A stretch of 33,545 bases of DNA, taken from Achromobacter xylosoxidans (GTDB lineage Bacteria > Pseudomonadota > Gammaproteobacteria > Burkholderiales > Burkholderiaceae_B). Below are positions 26,107-33,545 of this stretch, one piece after another. Position numbers and translations under genes: made by a program. The first letter of the stretch is position 1. Each line of letters starts with the position of its first letter. The notes below the pieces were generated by a model. The model did no database searches, was not told the DNA's origin, and saw nothing but the letters and a program-made list of their open reading frames with translations. The DNA lies in contig NZ_MTLG01000107.1 of the NCBI RefSeq assembly GCF_002192695.1, positions 1-33,545 on the forward strand. The letters are read 5' to 3'.

Positions 26107-26229
26107 GGTTTTCCCCGGATAGAAAGGGCTGGGACTTCATTGTCATCTTCCACGCCCCGGATCCTGCATCGGGATCTTGCGTACCTGGCCTATGGCACAG
26201 CCTGAGGGTTGCCGTGCTACGCTTTTCGC

Positions 26230-27120
26230 ATGCGATTCGACCTTACCGATCTGCGGCTGTTCCTCAACGTGCAGGAAACCGGCTCCATCACCGCAGGGGC
26301 CAGGCGCAGCCATATGACGCTGGCGTCGGCCAGCGAACGCATCCGTGGCATGGAGGACACGCTGGGCGTGCCGTTGCTGCTGCGCGAGCCGCGCGGGGTC
26401 GAGCCCACGCCCGCGGGCCGCACGCTGGCCCACCACGCAAGGGTGGTGCTGGCGCAGATGGACCGTATGCGCGGCGAACTGGACCATTACGGCCTGGGGC
26501 TGAAGGGCCTGGTGCGCGTGCTGTGCAATACCACGGCATTGAGCGAATACCTGCCGCCGGTGCTGGGCGCGTTTCTCAAGGACCATCCCCGCGTTTCGGT
26601 GGACCTGGAGGAACGCCTGAGCCACGAGATTGCCGACGCGTTGCGGGCAGGCACTTGCGATATCGGCGTGCTGGCCGATACGGCCGACCTGCACGGCCTG
26701 CGCACGCAGGTCTTCCGCCACGATCCCCTGACGCTGATCGTGCCGCCGGACCACGCGCTGGCCGGCCGCCAGGCGGTGCTGCTGGCCGACGTGGCCGACC
26801 AGGAATTCGTCGGGCTGGTCGAAGGCAGCGCCTTGCAGGAACACATCGCGCATCATGCGCGCCGCGGCGGCAAGGCCCTGTCGTACCGCGTGCGGCTGCG
26901 CAGCTTCGACGCCGTGTGCCGGATGGTGGGGCAGGGCGTGGGCATCGCCATCGTGCCGCGCGTGGCGGCGGCGCGCTACGGCCGGGCCGCGGGCGTGCGG
27001 CGCGTGGCGTTGGCCGACGACTGGGCCAGGCGCGACCTGGTCCTGTGCGTGCGCGATACGCTGCCGGCCTATGCGGCGGCGCTGGTGGAATATGCGTTGC
27101 GGAACGCGCCTGCGCGATAG
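26230..27120 (+). CDS. LysR family transcriptional regulator
   Basis: A 296-residue LysR-type regulator. The N-terminal winged helix covers residues 4-65 (DLTDLRLFLNVQETGSITAGARRSHMTLASASERIRGMED in outline, then GVPLLLREPRGVEPTPAGRTL). The remainder is the periplasmic-binding-like effector domain (GLVRVLCNTTALSEYLPPVLGAFLKDHP, GTCDIGVLADTADL, MVGQGVGIAIVPRVAA). ATG 26230 is used because the family N-terminus starts there; a TTG at 26209 adds seven unneeded residues. It is divergent from the Sel1-TSUP operon across 123 bp, the standard layout for a LysR regulator and its target. Effector unknown, perhaps the exported anion. Confidence 0.92.
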   Translation: MRFDLTDLRLFLNVQETGSITAGARRSHMTLASASERIRGMEDTLGVPLLLREPRGVEPTPAGRTLAHHARVVLAQMDRMRGELDHYGLGLKGLVRVLCNTTALSEYLPPVLGAFLKDHPRVSVDLEERLSHEIADALRAGTCDIGVLADTADLHGLRTQVFRHDPLTLIVPPDHALAGRQAVLLADVADQEFVGLVEGSALQEHIAHHARRGGKALSYRVRLRSFDAVCRMVGQGVGIAIVPRVAAARYGRAAGVRRVALADDWARRDLVLCVRDTLPAYAAALVEYALRNAPAR

Positions 27121-27124
27121 GACG

Positions 27125-28528
27125 CTAGGGGCGCGCGAACAACCGGCGCCAGCCCAGGGCGGGGCGGTCGAACCAGGAACCCGACGCGACCGCGCCCAGG
27201 ATGAGCAGGCCGTAGACGCACATCGCCAGCGCGGCGATGGCGAAGAACAGGCCCAGCGATCCCGTCAGGCGCAAGGCGATGGCGCCGGCGCCGATGCCGA
27301 GCAGCAGGCGCAGGAACCCCGCGATCAGCGGCCATTTCAGGCGGCCGGCGCCTTGCGAGGCGAAGTACATGGAAAATCCCAGCGCAAAGAAGCCATAGAC
27401 CGGGCCGACGGTGCGCAGGTAGCTGGCGCCGGCCTCCAGCATATGGTCCTGCGCGCCGAACAGGCGCAGCCAGGCTTCGGGAAAGAACGCGGCCGCCAGT
27501 CCGATGGTTTCGGCCAGCACGAAGGCCATGGCGCCGCCGGTCAGGGCGATGCGCTGCGCGCGTTCGGGCTGGCCCGCGCCGATGTTGGATCCCACCATCG
27601 CCACCATGGGCGCGCCCAGTCCGAAGGCTATGGGCATCAGCAGGTACTCCAGCCGCACGGCGATGCCGTAGCCTGCGACCGCCGCAGTGCCGGCGTAGGC
27701 GCCGACCAATGCCGCCGTCAGCGCCACCAGGGCATTGGTCAGGAACGGGTTGATGGTGGCCAGCGCGCCCACGCTGAGGATGTTGCGCATCAGGCTCGGA
27801 TACAGGCGGCTGGGCACCAGCCGCGCGGCATTGCGTCCGCTGGCGCAGTACAGGCTCAGGATCAGCGCGCCCAGGGCGTAGTAGATCACCAGGGCCCAAC
27901 CGCCGCCGGCCACGCCCAGCGCGGGAAAAGGCCCCCAGCCGAAGATCAGGCAGGGCGACAGCGGGATCAGGAGCAGGGCGCCGCCGCAGATCACCGCGCC
28001 GGGCACCAGCATGTTGCCGGTGCCGCGGATGGCGCTGGCGAAGGCGTTCATCAGCCACATCAGGACGATGCCGCCGAAGATGACGTCGGAGTAGGCCAGG
28101 GCTGCCTCGAGCGCCTCGCCCTCGGCGCCCAGCTTGCGGTAGAGCCACGGACCGCCCAGCAGCAGCAGCGCGCAAAAGGCCAGGCCCAGCAGGCCGTTGA
28201 GCACCACGGCGTGCAGCACCAGCTGGTCTGCCTCGCGCTGCCGGCCGCCGCCCAGCGACCTGGCCACCGCGGCCGAGATGCCGCCGCCCATCGCGCCCTG
28301 CGACATGTTCTGCATCAGCATCAGCACCGGCACCACCAGCGCCACGCCCGCCAGCACCGGCGTGCCCAGGCGCGCCAGGAACCAGGTCTCGATCAGGCCG
28401 GTGGAGGACTGCGCCAGCATCATCAGGATGTTGGGCCATGCCAGGCGCGCCAACGTGGGCGCGATGGGCGCATGCAGCATGGCCTGCAGACGCGCGTTGG
28501 CGGGACGGGGCGGCAAAGGCGCGGACAT
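27125..28528 (-). CDS. MATE family multidrug/metabolite efflux transporter
   Basis: A 467-residue inner-membrane antiporter with 12 predicted helices in two MatE halves. Half one begins LAWPNILMMLAQSSTGLIETWFLARLG and contains MSQGAMGGGISAAVARSLGGGRQREAD. Half two shows IAVRLEYLLMPIAFGLGAPMVAMVGSNIGAGQPERAQRIA, the mirror of the first. MATE proteins export cationic drugs or metabolites using Na+ or H+. ATG 28528 is preferred since a promoter (TTGACT, 18 bp, TAAATA) ends about 30 bp upstream; an in-frame ATG at 28576 lies inside that promoter. It is divergent from a MarR regulator, the usual repressor-exporter layout. Confidence 0.94.
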   Translation of the reverse strand: MSAPLPPRPANARLQAMLHAPIAPTLARLAWPNILMMLAQSSTGLIETWFLARLGTPVLAGVALVVPVLMLMQNMSQGAMGGGISAAVARSLGGGRQREADQLVLHAVVLNGLLGLAFCALLLLGGPWLYRKLGAEGEALEAALAYSDVIFGGIVLMWLMNAFASAIRGTGNMLVPGAVICGGALLLIPLSPCLIFGWGPFPALGVAGGGWALVIYYALGALILSLYCASGRNAARLVPSRLYPSLMRNILSVGALATINPFLTNALVALTAALVGAYAGTAAVAGYGIAVRLEYLLMPIAFGLGAPMVAMVGSNIGAGQPERAQRIALTGGAMAFVLAETIGLAAAFFPEAWLRLFGAQDHMLEAGASYLRTVGPVYGFFALGFSMYFASQGAGRLKWPLIAGFLRLLLGIGAGAIALRLTGSLGLFFAIAALAMCVYGLLILGAVASGSWFDRPALGWRRLFARP

Positions 28529-28556
28529 AGGAAGGAACCCGTGGATGGCGTCCGGA

Positions 28557-28586
28557 TATTTACGTGCATATGCCACTAAAAGTCAA
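28557..28586 (-). promoter_or_regulatory. Promoter of the MATE gene with palindromic core in the spacer
   Basis: On the minus strand TTGACT (28586-28581) and TAAATA (28562-28557) are 18 bp apart, with the start about 30 bp further. The spacer contains GCATATGC (28566-28573), an 8-bp palindrome that could be a MarR contact site. A second symmetric element, CTTGG-AAC-CCAAG, lies at 28599-28611. Confidence 0.5.
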
Positions 28587-28659
28587 GATTGGGCTAGACT
28601 TGGAACCCAAGCCGGCGGTAGCGTTGAATCCTCCGCCTTCCCCACTTTTTGCGCCTGTC

Positions 28660-29142
28660 ATGTCCGACGAACAGCCCTCCGCTCCAGCCGCCGCCATCAC
28701 GCCCGATCCGCTCGTCTGCAACGGCGCGGCGCTGCGCAAGGCGACCCGGCGCGTATCGCAGCTGTACGACACGGTGCTGGCGCCTTGCGGCCTGAAGGTC
28801 TCGCAGCATTCCATCCTGGTGCACATCGCGCGCGCGGGCTCGCCGTCCATGACGGACCTGGCGCGCATCATGGTGCTGGACCGGTCGGCGCTGGCGCACA
28901 ACCTCAAGCCGCTGGAGCGCGACGGCTATGTGCAGATGTCGCGCGATCCCCTGGACGGGCGTAGCCGCCGGGTGGCGCTGACGGACGCGGGACGCGCCAA
29001 GCTGGCGGAGTCCAAGCGGCTGTGGAAAGACGCGCAGCGCCGCTTCGAGGCGGCCTATGGCGCCGAGCGCGCGGCCGCGTTGCGGCGCTCGCTGGCGGAC
29101 ATTTTTTCCGACGAGTTCGCGTTGGCGTTCAGCCGCGGCTAG
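28660..29142 (+). CDS. MarR family transcriptional regulator
   Basis: A 160-residue MarR repressor. The winged helix lies at about 45-110: LKVSQHSILVHIARAGSPSMTDLARIMVLDRSALAHNLKPLERDGYVQMSRDPLDGRSRRVALTDAGR in outline, with the DxRxRRVxLTxxG wing that defines the family. A disordered Ala/Pro N-terminus precedes it, and a Cys in APCGLKVSQ could sense oxidants or ligands. ATG 28660 is chosen; upstream in-frame codons would lie in the MATE promoter. It is divergent from the MATE exporter and probably represses it. Its 3' end overlaps the EamA gene's 3' end by 14 bp on the opposite strand. Confidence 0.91.
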   Translation: MSDEQPSAPAAAITPDPLVCNGAALRKATRRVSQLYDTVLAPCGLKVSQHSILVHIARAGSPSMTDLARIMVLDRSALAHNLKPLERDGYVQMSRDPLDGRSRRVALTDAGRAKLAESKRLWKDAQRRFEAAYGAERAAALRRSLADIFSDEFALAFSRG

Positions 29143-30079
29143 GACCCGTATGGGCATCTGCGGCAGGGGCTGCGGGCCCGGCGCGTAGCGGCTTGCCGCG
29201 CGAACGGACCCCCGACCAACCCAGCACCAGCACCGCGCCCAGCACGCAAGCCATGCCGGCCAGCTGCGCGGGAGCCAGGGACTCGCCCAGCAGTCCGGCG
29301 GCCAGCGCCACCGCCGATACCGGCGCCAGCGCGGTGAACAAGGCGGCTTCGGCGCCGTTGACGCGGGCCGCGCCCGCATACCAGAGCAGGAAGCCGCCCA
29401 CGGTGGGCACCAGCGCGTAGTAGGCCACCGCAGCCACCGCCGACCCGGGCAAATCCAGGTTCCAGGGCGCTTCCGCCACGCTCGCCACGGCCGAGAACGC
29501 CAGGCCGAAGCCCGTCATCAGCGTCGATAGCGCCAGCGGCCCCACCGGCTGTCGCAGCCGCTTGTTCAACAGAATGAATAGTCCTTCGCACAGCACCGCG
29601 CCCAGGATCAGCGCGTTGCCCGCCAGCGAGCGCGCGCCGCCGGCGCCGGCCGAATGGCGCATCATCAGCCAGACGCCGAAGGCTGCCGCGATGATGGCGG
29701 CGAGCGTCGCCTTGCCCGGGCGTTCGCCCAGCAGCACGATGGCGATGGCGGCCGAAACCAGGGGCAAGGTGCCCAGGATGATGCCGCCGTCCACTGCCGA
29801 CGCGCGTTGCAGGCCCGCGATCAGCAGCGCGGTGTAGCCGACGCTGCCCGCGATGGCCTGGACGGCCAGCAGCAGCCAGTCGCGCCGCTCCAGCCGCGGC
29901 AGGCGCGCGCCGGTCAACGCCATCAGCAGCGCGAAGCAGGGCAGGGCGATGGCGAAGCGCAAGGCCGTCGCGGTGAAGGGCGGCAAGCCCGTGCCGATGA
30001 TCTTGCTGGCGGCCACCGTGCTGCCTACCAGCGCCATGGCGGCCGCCAGATAGCAGTAGCCCCGCATGCGATTGTTCAT
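29129..30079 (-). CDS. EamA/DMT family permease
   Basis: A 316-residue inner-membrane transporter of the drug/metabolite superfamily with ten helices in two EamA halves. Half one: GYCYLAAAMALVGSTVAASKIIGTGLPPFTATALRF to AAAFGVWLMM. Half two: LAGNALILGAVLCEGLFILLNKRL to MACVLGAVLVLGWSG. A Pro/Ala tail ends the protein. EamA proteins mostly export amino acids, nucleosides or drugs. ATG 30079 is fixed by the first helix. It lies 82 bp downstream of an AraC-type regulator on the same strand, which likely controls it; a hairpin at 30090-30112 lies between. Substrate unknown. Confidence 0.92.
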   Translation of the reverse strand: MNNRMRGYCYLAAAMALVGSTVAASKIIGTGLPPFTATALRFAIALPCFALLMALTGARLPRLERRDWLLLAVQAIAGSVGYTALLIAGLQRASAVDGGIILGTLPLVSAAIAIVLLGERPGKATLAAIIAAAFGVWLMMRHSAGAGGARSLAGNALILGAVLCEGLFILLNKRLRQPVGPLALSTLMTGFGLAFSAVASVAEAPWNLDLPGSAVAAVAYYALVPTVGGFLLWYAGAARVNGAEAALFTALAPVSAVALAAGLLGESLAPAQLAGMACVLGAVLVLGWSGVRSRGKPLRAGPAAPAADAHTGPSRG

Positions 30080-30089
30080 GACCCGATCC

Positions 30090-30112
30090 GCGCCTTAGTG
30101 AGAGCAAGGCGC
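30090..30112 (-). promoter_or_regulatory. Inverted repeat just upstream of the EamA gene
   Basis: GCGCCTT, 9-bp spacer, AAGGCGC: perfect 7-bp arms ending 10 bp before the EamA start codon. It may be an operator for the AraC protein or an mRNA hairpin controlling translation. Purely positional evidence. Confidence 0.35.
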
Positions 30113-30161
30113 ACAGGCTAAGCGTCCGGGCGCGGCCGGGTCTTGAACGAAATTGCGGGGA

Positions 30162-30968
30162 TCAGCCGGCGGCCAGCGCGTAGCGCCGCGGCGATACGCC
30201 GTAGGCGCGCACGAACAGCCGGGTCATGTGGCTCTGGTCGGCAAAGCCGACCGCGGCCGCGGCATCGGCCAGCGCCGAGCCCTGCCGGATCAGGCTGCGC
30301 GCCAGCAGCAGGCGCCGCTGCACCTGGTAGGCGTGGGGCGTGAGGCCGGTGTCGCGGGCGAAGGCCCGCAGCACCTGGTAGCGGCTCAGGCCGCTGGCGG
30401 CGGCCAGGTCGGCCAGGGACAGCGCGGCCGCCGGGTCGTCGTCGATCAGCGCGCGGGCATGGCGGATGGCACCGGGCGCCGCGCGCGCAGGCAGGGCCAG
30501 GCGCTCGGCGTCGCGGTCGCGCGCCTGCGCCAGGATGCGCAGCAGCAGCGCCTCGCAGGCCAGCGGCGCCGCGCCGGCGGTGGCCTGGGCATACAGCGCC
30601 AGCACGTCGCGGGCCAGCGCCGGGCGGTCCTGCGCGGGGTGTTCGAATTCGTAGGCCTGTCCGCTTGCGCCCAGCTCGGCCGCGGCCTGCGCCACGACCT
30701 CGGGGTCCAGGTACAGCATTTGCCAGGCGCGCCCGCCGTCGCCGATGGGGGCGCCGTCATGCACTTCGCCGGGGTTCACCGTAATGACGTGCCCGGGGCC
30801 GGCCTCGACCTGGCCGCGGCCGCTGTGCGAAACCTGGGCGCCCTGGCGCATGACGCCGATGCCGAACTGCTCATGCGTGTGGCGCGCGAACGCATGCCGG
30901 CTGTGTGCGGCCACGGCCTGCACGCCGGCGAGGGCGCTGCGTTGCATGACGAACTGGCCTGAATTCAT
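30162..30968 (-). CDS. AraC family transcriptional regulator
   Basis: A 268-residue regulator. The N-terminal cupin-type sensor shows FARHTHEQFGIGVMRQGAQ and VITVNPGEVHDGAPIG. The C-terminal double HTH shows LSLADLAAASGLSRYQVLRAFARDTGLTPHAYQVQRR and SALADAAAAVGFADQSHMTRLFVRAYGVSPRRYA, closing the protein. This type is often found next to EamA or LysE exporters and activates them in response to an amino acid or aromatic ligand. ATG 30968 begins the domain; an in-frame Met at 31028 adds 20 residues with no domain content. Neither has a good SD. Confidence 0.91.
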   Translation of the reverse strand: MNSGQFVMQRSALAGVQAVAAHSRHAFARHTHEQFGIGVMRQGAQVSHSGRGQVEAGPGHVITVNPGEVHDGAPIGDGGRAWQMLYLDPEVVAQAAAELGASGQAYEFEHPAQDRPALARDVLALYAQATAGAAPLACEALLLRILAQARDRDAERLALPARAAPGAIRHARALIDDDPAAALSLADLAAASGLSRYQVLRAFARDTGLTPHAYQVQRRLLLARSLIRQGSALADAAAAVGFADQSHMTRLFVRAYGVSPRRYALAAG

Positions 30969-31028
30969 GGGGGGTAAGGGAGCTAGGAGCTTGCGGGCAG
31001 TATCGCCCGCCCGCCCCGGCGCGATCAA

Positions 31029-31043
31029 GGGGCCGGCGGCCCC
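31029..31043 (-). terminator. Terminator hairpin after the lipoprotein pair
   Basis: GGGGCC, loop GGC, GGCCCC, 10 bp downstream of the second lipoprotein's stop on the minus strand, followed there by TTGATCG. Short T-tract only. Confidence 0.5.
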
Positions 31044-31052
31044 GCGCTCAGG

Positions 31053-31547
31053 CTATTGCAGCCCGTTCCAGCGCGCCACCGCGGGTTCGGCCGCGGCCCA
31101 CTTCCACTGGCCGCCCGGCTGCTGGCAGATCATGCTGACGTAGGCAGGCGCGGGCGCGTCCTTCTGCTCCACCGTGAACAGCACTTCGCGGCAATGGGTC
31201 AAGGGCGTGGCGATGTCGCGCACCACCTGGATGCCGCCGCGCTCGTTGCCTATGGACAGCGGTTGGCGGATTTCCCATTGCCGCACCTGGCCGATGGGGA
31301 GGGCGCCCGCCGCGTTGGCCATGACGTTCTGCTGGTCGTTCTTCCATTCGCGCAGCACGTACTTCACCGTGGCGTCCACTGCCGCCTGCACCGTGACGCC
31401 GATGGCATAGCCCGCGACCGGATTGGCGGTGGCCGCGCCGCTGACGGTGCCGACCACGGCGCCTGCCGCGCCGCCGATGGAGGAGCTCTGGCAGCCGGCC
31501 AGGCCCAGGCAGGCGGCCAGCGCCAGCAGGCTTGCGGCGCGCCTCAC
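31053..31547 (-). CDS. Glycine-rich lipoprotein, paralogue of its upstream neighbour
   Basis: A 164-residue lipoprotein. The signal peptide RRAASLLALAACLGLAGC ends in the lipobox LAGC (Cys19). A glycine/alanine zipper follows (IGGAAGAVVGTVSGAATANPVAG), typical of small membrane-associated or pore-like domains. The C-terminal half is soluble, with Cys in HCREVLFTV and MICQQPGG that may form a disulfide, and the motif WKWAAAEPAVARWNGLQ. The start GTG 31547 overlaps the previous gene's stop as GTGA. The whole layout and the ending are shared with the protein encoded at 31544-32092, so this is a tandem duplicate. No named family is recognised. Confidence 0.85.
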   Translation of the reverse strand: MRRAASLLALAACLGLAGCQSSSIGGAAGAVVGTVSGAATANPVAGYAIGVTVQAAVDATVKYVLREWKNDQQNVMANAAGALPIGQVRQWEIRQPLSIGNERGGIQVVRDIATPLTHCREVLFTVEQKDAPAPAYVSMICQQPGGQWKWAAAEPAVARWNGLQ

Positions 31548-32092
31548 TGCAGCGAGCCCCAGCGGGCCGTGGCGGGCTCGGCGTTGGCCCAGCGCCAGTG
31601 CTCGCCGTCGCGGCATACAGTGGTGACGTAGAACTCGCGTTGCAGATCGGCGCCAGCCTTGTCGGCCGGCGTGACGATGGAGAAGAGCACTTCCTTGCAT
31701 TCCAGGTTCACGCCGCCGATCAGCCGGCTGACGGTGACCTCGCCCCGCGCGTCGCTTTCGATGGGCAACTGATGCTTGACCTGCCAATTGGCCACTTTGC
31801 CGACCGCCAGCGGGCCGGCGGCCATGGCGATGGCGTCCTGCTCTTCGCCGCGGGTCTTGCGCTGGGCGTAGGCCAGCGCAGCCTTGGCGCCGGCCTGCAC
31901 GCCCAGGCCGATGCCGGTGGCGACGGTGGCGTTGTCAGTGACCTTGTTGGCGATGGCGGTGCCGGCGATACCGGCCGCGGCGCCCGTGCCTTCGTTCAGC
32001 AGCGAATTGCAGCCGGACAATCCGGCTAGCGTGGCGAAGGTGAGGAGGGCGATCGCGCCGCGGCCCGGGTTGATAGGCGGAAGTGTGAACAA
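31544..32092 (-). CDS. Glycine-rich lipoprotein (first of a tandem pair)
   Basis: A 182-residue lipoprotein. The TTG start at 32092 is chosen because AGGAGGG (32107-32101 on the minus strand) lies 8 bp upstream; a far-upstream ATG (32179) would give an implausibly long, charged leader. The signal peptide ends in the lipobox LSGC (Cys28). A small-residue zipper follows (GTGAAAGIAGTAIANKVTDNATVATGIGLGVQAGAKAALAYAQ), then a soluble part with CKEVLFSIVT, TTVCRDGEH and WRWANAEPATARWGSLQ. These C-terminal elements match the next gene's product one by one. Envelope location is likely; function is not known. Confidence 0.83.
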   Translation of the reverse strand: MFTLPPINPGRGAIALLTFATLAGLSGCNSLLNEGTGAAAGIAGTAIANKVTDNATVATGIGLGVQAGAKAALAYAQRKTRGEEQDAIAMAAGPLAVGKVANWQVKHQLPIESDARGEVTVSRLIGGVNLECKEVLFSIVTPADKAGADLQREFYVTTVCRDGEHWRWANAEPATARWGSLQ

Positions 32093-32196
32093 ACTGCGTG
32101 CCCTCCTGCTTGTTGCTTGGCGCGGGAAGTATAGGAGGGCGCGCCGCCGCGGCGCGAGCGTATTTGCATTTGTTGGCAATTTTCCTGCCGCGCGGC

Positions 32197-33165
32197 TCAG
32201 GCGGGCGGGCGTGCGCCCTTGGTGTAGGCCTCGCGCAGCGCGGCGGCGAACAGCGCGTCGACATTGCGGCGCAGACCGTCGGCGCGGGTGAACAGCGCGA
32301 TCGGCGGCAGGGTCCAGTCGAAGGAATAGGGCACGATGGCCGCGCCGGCGATGCGCACCAGCTCGTCGGCGATGTCAGCGGGCAGGATGGCGACGGCGCG
32401 GTCGCTGGCCACGATCATTTCGCCGATCAGCTTGGACGAATCGCTCTGCACCGATGGCGTGGGGGGAGCCAATCCGGCGCGCAGGAAGATCTCGGACACC
32501 TGTTCGCGGATCGGGCTGTCGGGCGTGCCCAGGATCCAGTCCAGATCGGCCAGCCGGTTCCATTCCAGGCGCGAGCGGCCCAGGCGGGCAGCCAGGCGCC
32601 GGCTGGCGATCAGGCGTGGCTGCTGGTGGTACAGCACCTCGAAGCCCAGATTGTCCATGTCCACCGACGGCGTGGCCCAACCCACCACCAGATCCAGCGT
32701 GTGGTCGCGCAGCTGCCGCAGCAGCGCCGGCCCCTGGCCTTCGTGGATGGTGGCGGTGATGCGGCGGCCCTGGGGCAGGGTGCGGCTGATGGCGGACGAC
32801 AGCATCTGTCCAGACACGAATGGGATGACGCCGATGTGCAGATGGGCGGCATGGCCCGCCGCCACGGCCTCCATTTCCTGGACCAGGTGCCCCAGGTCGT
32901 GGACCAGGGCGCGGGCCCGCGCCAGCACCACCGCGCCCAGGGGCGTGGGCGTCATGCCGCGCACCGAGCGTTCGAACAGCGGCACGTCGAACATGCTTTC
33001 CAGTTCGGCCAGGGCATTGGTGACGGCCGGCTGGCTGGTGGCCATGTGCTCGGCCACCCGGGTCAGCGAGCCGTGCTGCTCGATCTGCAGCAGCAGCACC
33101 AGGTGGCGCATCTTCAGCCGCGAGGTCAGTTTCCGGATAACGAGGTCCGGATCAAAGGCTGTCAT
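32197..33165 (-). CDS. LysR family transcriptional regulator, next to malic enzyme gene
   Basis: A 322-residue LysR-type regulator. The HTH covers about residues 18-75 (LKMRHLVLLLQIEQHGSLTRVAEHMATSQPAVTNALAELES in outline, then DVPLFERSVRGMTPTPLGAVVL). The effector domain includes LHIGVIPFVSGQML, LDLVVGWATPS and VASDRAVAILPADIADELV. The overall form resembles the GbpR/pca-type LysR group. ATG 33165 begins near the HTH. It is divergent from the malic enzyme start across 107 bp that contains an 8-bp inverted repeat, so it likely controls maeB in response to a carboxylate; this is inferred from layout. Confidence 0.92.
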   Translation of the reverse strand: MTAFDPDLVIRKLTSRLKMRHLVLLLQIEQHGSLTRVAEHMATSQPAVTNALAELESMFDVPLFERSVRGMTPTPLGAVVLARARALVHDLGHLVQEMEAVAAGHAAHLHIGVIPFVSGQMLSSAISRTLPQGRRITATIHEGQGPALLRQLRDHTLDLVVGWATPSVDMDNLGFEVLYHQQPRLIASRRLAARLGRSRLEWNRLADLDWILGTPDSPIREQVSEIFLRAGLAPPTPSVQSDSSKLIGEMIVASDRAVAILPADIADELVRIAGAAIVPYSFDWTLPPIALFTRADGLRRNVDALFAAALREAYTKGARPPA

Positions 33166-33171
33166 AGGCGG

Positions 33172-33225
33172 TACATAAGGTAAAGATTATGGAACGATAT
33201 CAAAGTTGAATGATCTGCTTATGTA
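33172..33225. promoter_or_regulatory. Divergent regulatory region: distant inverted repeat between LysR gene and maeB
   Basis: TACATAAG (33172-33179) and CTTATGTA (33218-33225) are perfect inverted repeats 38 bp apart in a notably AT-rich gap. TAGAAT (33234-33239) downstream is a fair -10 box for maeB with only a weak -35 (TGATCT), the usual look of an activator-dependent LysR target. The repeats could be two LysR contact sites. Confidence 0.5.
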
Positions 33226-33272
33226 TTGGAGCCTAGAATTTTTCCTATATCAAGACTAGGAGGCTCTGCCCC

Positions 33273-33545
33273 ATGAATACGCAATCGGACCGCCAGGCCG
33301 CCCTGGACTATCACGAGTTCCCCACCCCGGGGAAGATCTCCGTCGTGGCGTCCAAGCCGCTGGTCAACCAGCGCGACCTGGCCCTGGCGTATTCGCCCGG
33401 CGTGGCGGCGGCCTGTGAAGAAATCGTGGCCGATCCGGCCAATGTGTACCGGTACACCGGCCGCGGCAACCTGGTGGGCGTGATCACCAACGGCACTGCG
33501 GTGCTGGGCCTGGGCAACATCGGCGCGCTGGCCTCCAAGCCGGTG
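33273..33545 (+). CDS. maeB: NADP-type malic enzyme, N-terminal part (continues beyond window)
   Basis: The first 91 codons of a malic enzyme that decarboxylates malate to pyruvate with reduction of NAD(P). Recognisable elements are the N-terminal helix ([15 protein letters not shown]), [24 protein letters not shown] with the catalytic Tyr, and [27 protein letters not shown], which leads into the conserved domain. This N-terminus is that of the large MaeB type fused to a phosphotransacetylase-like domain, but that domain lies outside the window, so the fusion is assumed. AGGAGG (33258-33263) precedes ATG 33273 by 9 bp. It is controlled presumably by the divergent LysR protein. Confidence 0.92.
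   Translation, partial: MNTQSDRQAALDYHEFPTPGKISVVASKPLVNQRDLALAYSPGVAAACEEIVADPANVYRYTGRGNLVGVITNGTAVLGLGNIGALASKPV

Noticed and set aside
26855..28579. Plus-strand open frame of 574 codons opposite the MATE gene
   Set aside because: Low-complexity Gln/Gly/Ala/His-rich translation with no domain, antisense to a clear transporter.

Overview
The window is about 33.5 kb of dense, GC-rich DNA (roughly two thirds G+C). Genes are short-spaced, start and stop codons often overlap by 4 nt, and long spurious open frames lie opposite most genes. Gene content (FecI/FecR-controlled siderophore receptors with N-terminal signalling domains, many LysR/AraC/GntR/TetR/MarR regulators, small SDR enzymes, MaeB-type malic enzyme) fits a betaproteobacterium of the Alcaligenaceae, most likely Achromobacter or a close Bordetella relative. 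That assignment is inference from protein style, not from a database search. I see no rRNA, tRNA, CRISPR array, transposase, integrase or phage gene.

Left part (1-7000): two consecutive cell-surface-signalling iron-uptake modules. The end of one fecR is followed by a TonB-dependent receptor. A complete second set follows: an ECF sigma factor of the FecI type behind an AT-rich dyad (possible Fur site), fecR, and a second receptor.

Middle-left (7000-15035): a minus-strand block of TetR regulator, an AcnA-type aconitase paralogue and a GntR/FCD regulator with two winged helices. It is divergent from a plus-strand operon encoding a TIM-barrel isomerase/epimerase-like protein, an Asp-nucleophile alpha/beta hydrolase and an HSL-type carboxylesterase. 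A near-consensus promoter and a perfect palindrome sit in the TetR/operon gap. The operon ends in a perfect 14-bp hairpin whose 3' arm carries the Shine-Dalgarno sequence of the next gene, a HAD phosphatase. This block looks like an uncharacterised, locally regulated catabolic unit; its substrate cannot be read from sequence.

Centre (15059-24916): an atypical SDR lacking the catalytic lysine, an MgtC-family membrane protein, a classical SDR, a small cupin, an AraC regulator, a secreted SUMF1-fold protein without the formylglycine-enzyme cysteines, alkB tightly coupled behind an outer-envelope phospholipase D/ClsC-like lipoprotein, an XRE-cupin regulator paired with a GNAT acetyltransferase, a conserved-type hypothetical protein, a 49-codon small protein gene with strong SD and terminator, and a third SDR.

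Right part (24926-33545): a series of regulator/transporter pairs. A secreted Sel1-like protein and a TSUP permease are divergent from a LysR gene; MarR is divergent from a MATE exporter; AraC is upstream of an EamA exporter. Then come two tandem paralogous glycine-rich lipoproteins, and a LysR gene divergent from the start of a malic enzyme gene that runs off the window. No gene-free stretch exceeds 300 bases; the longest is 23525-23769 (245 bp), which holds one strong hairpin and the presumed leader of the small protein gene.
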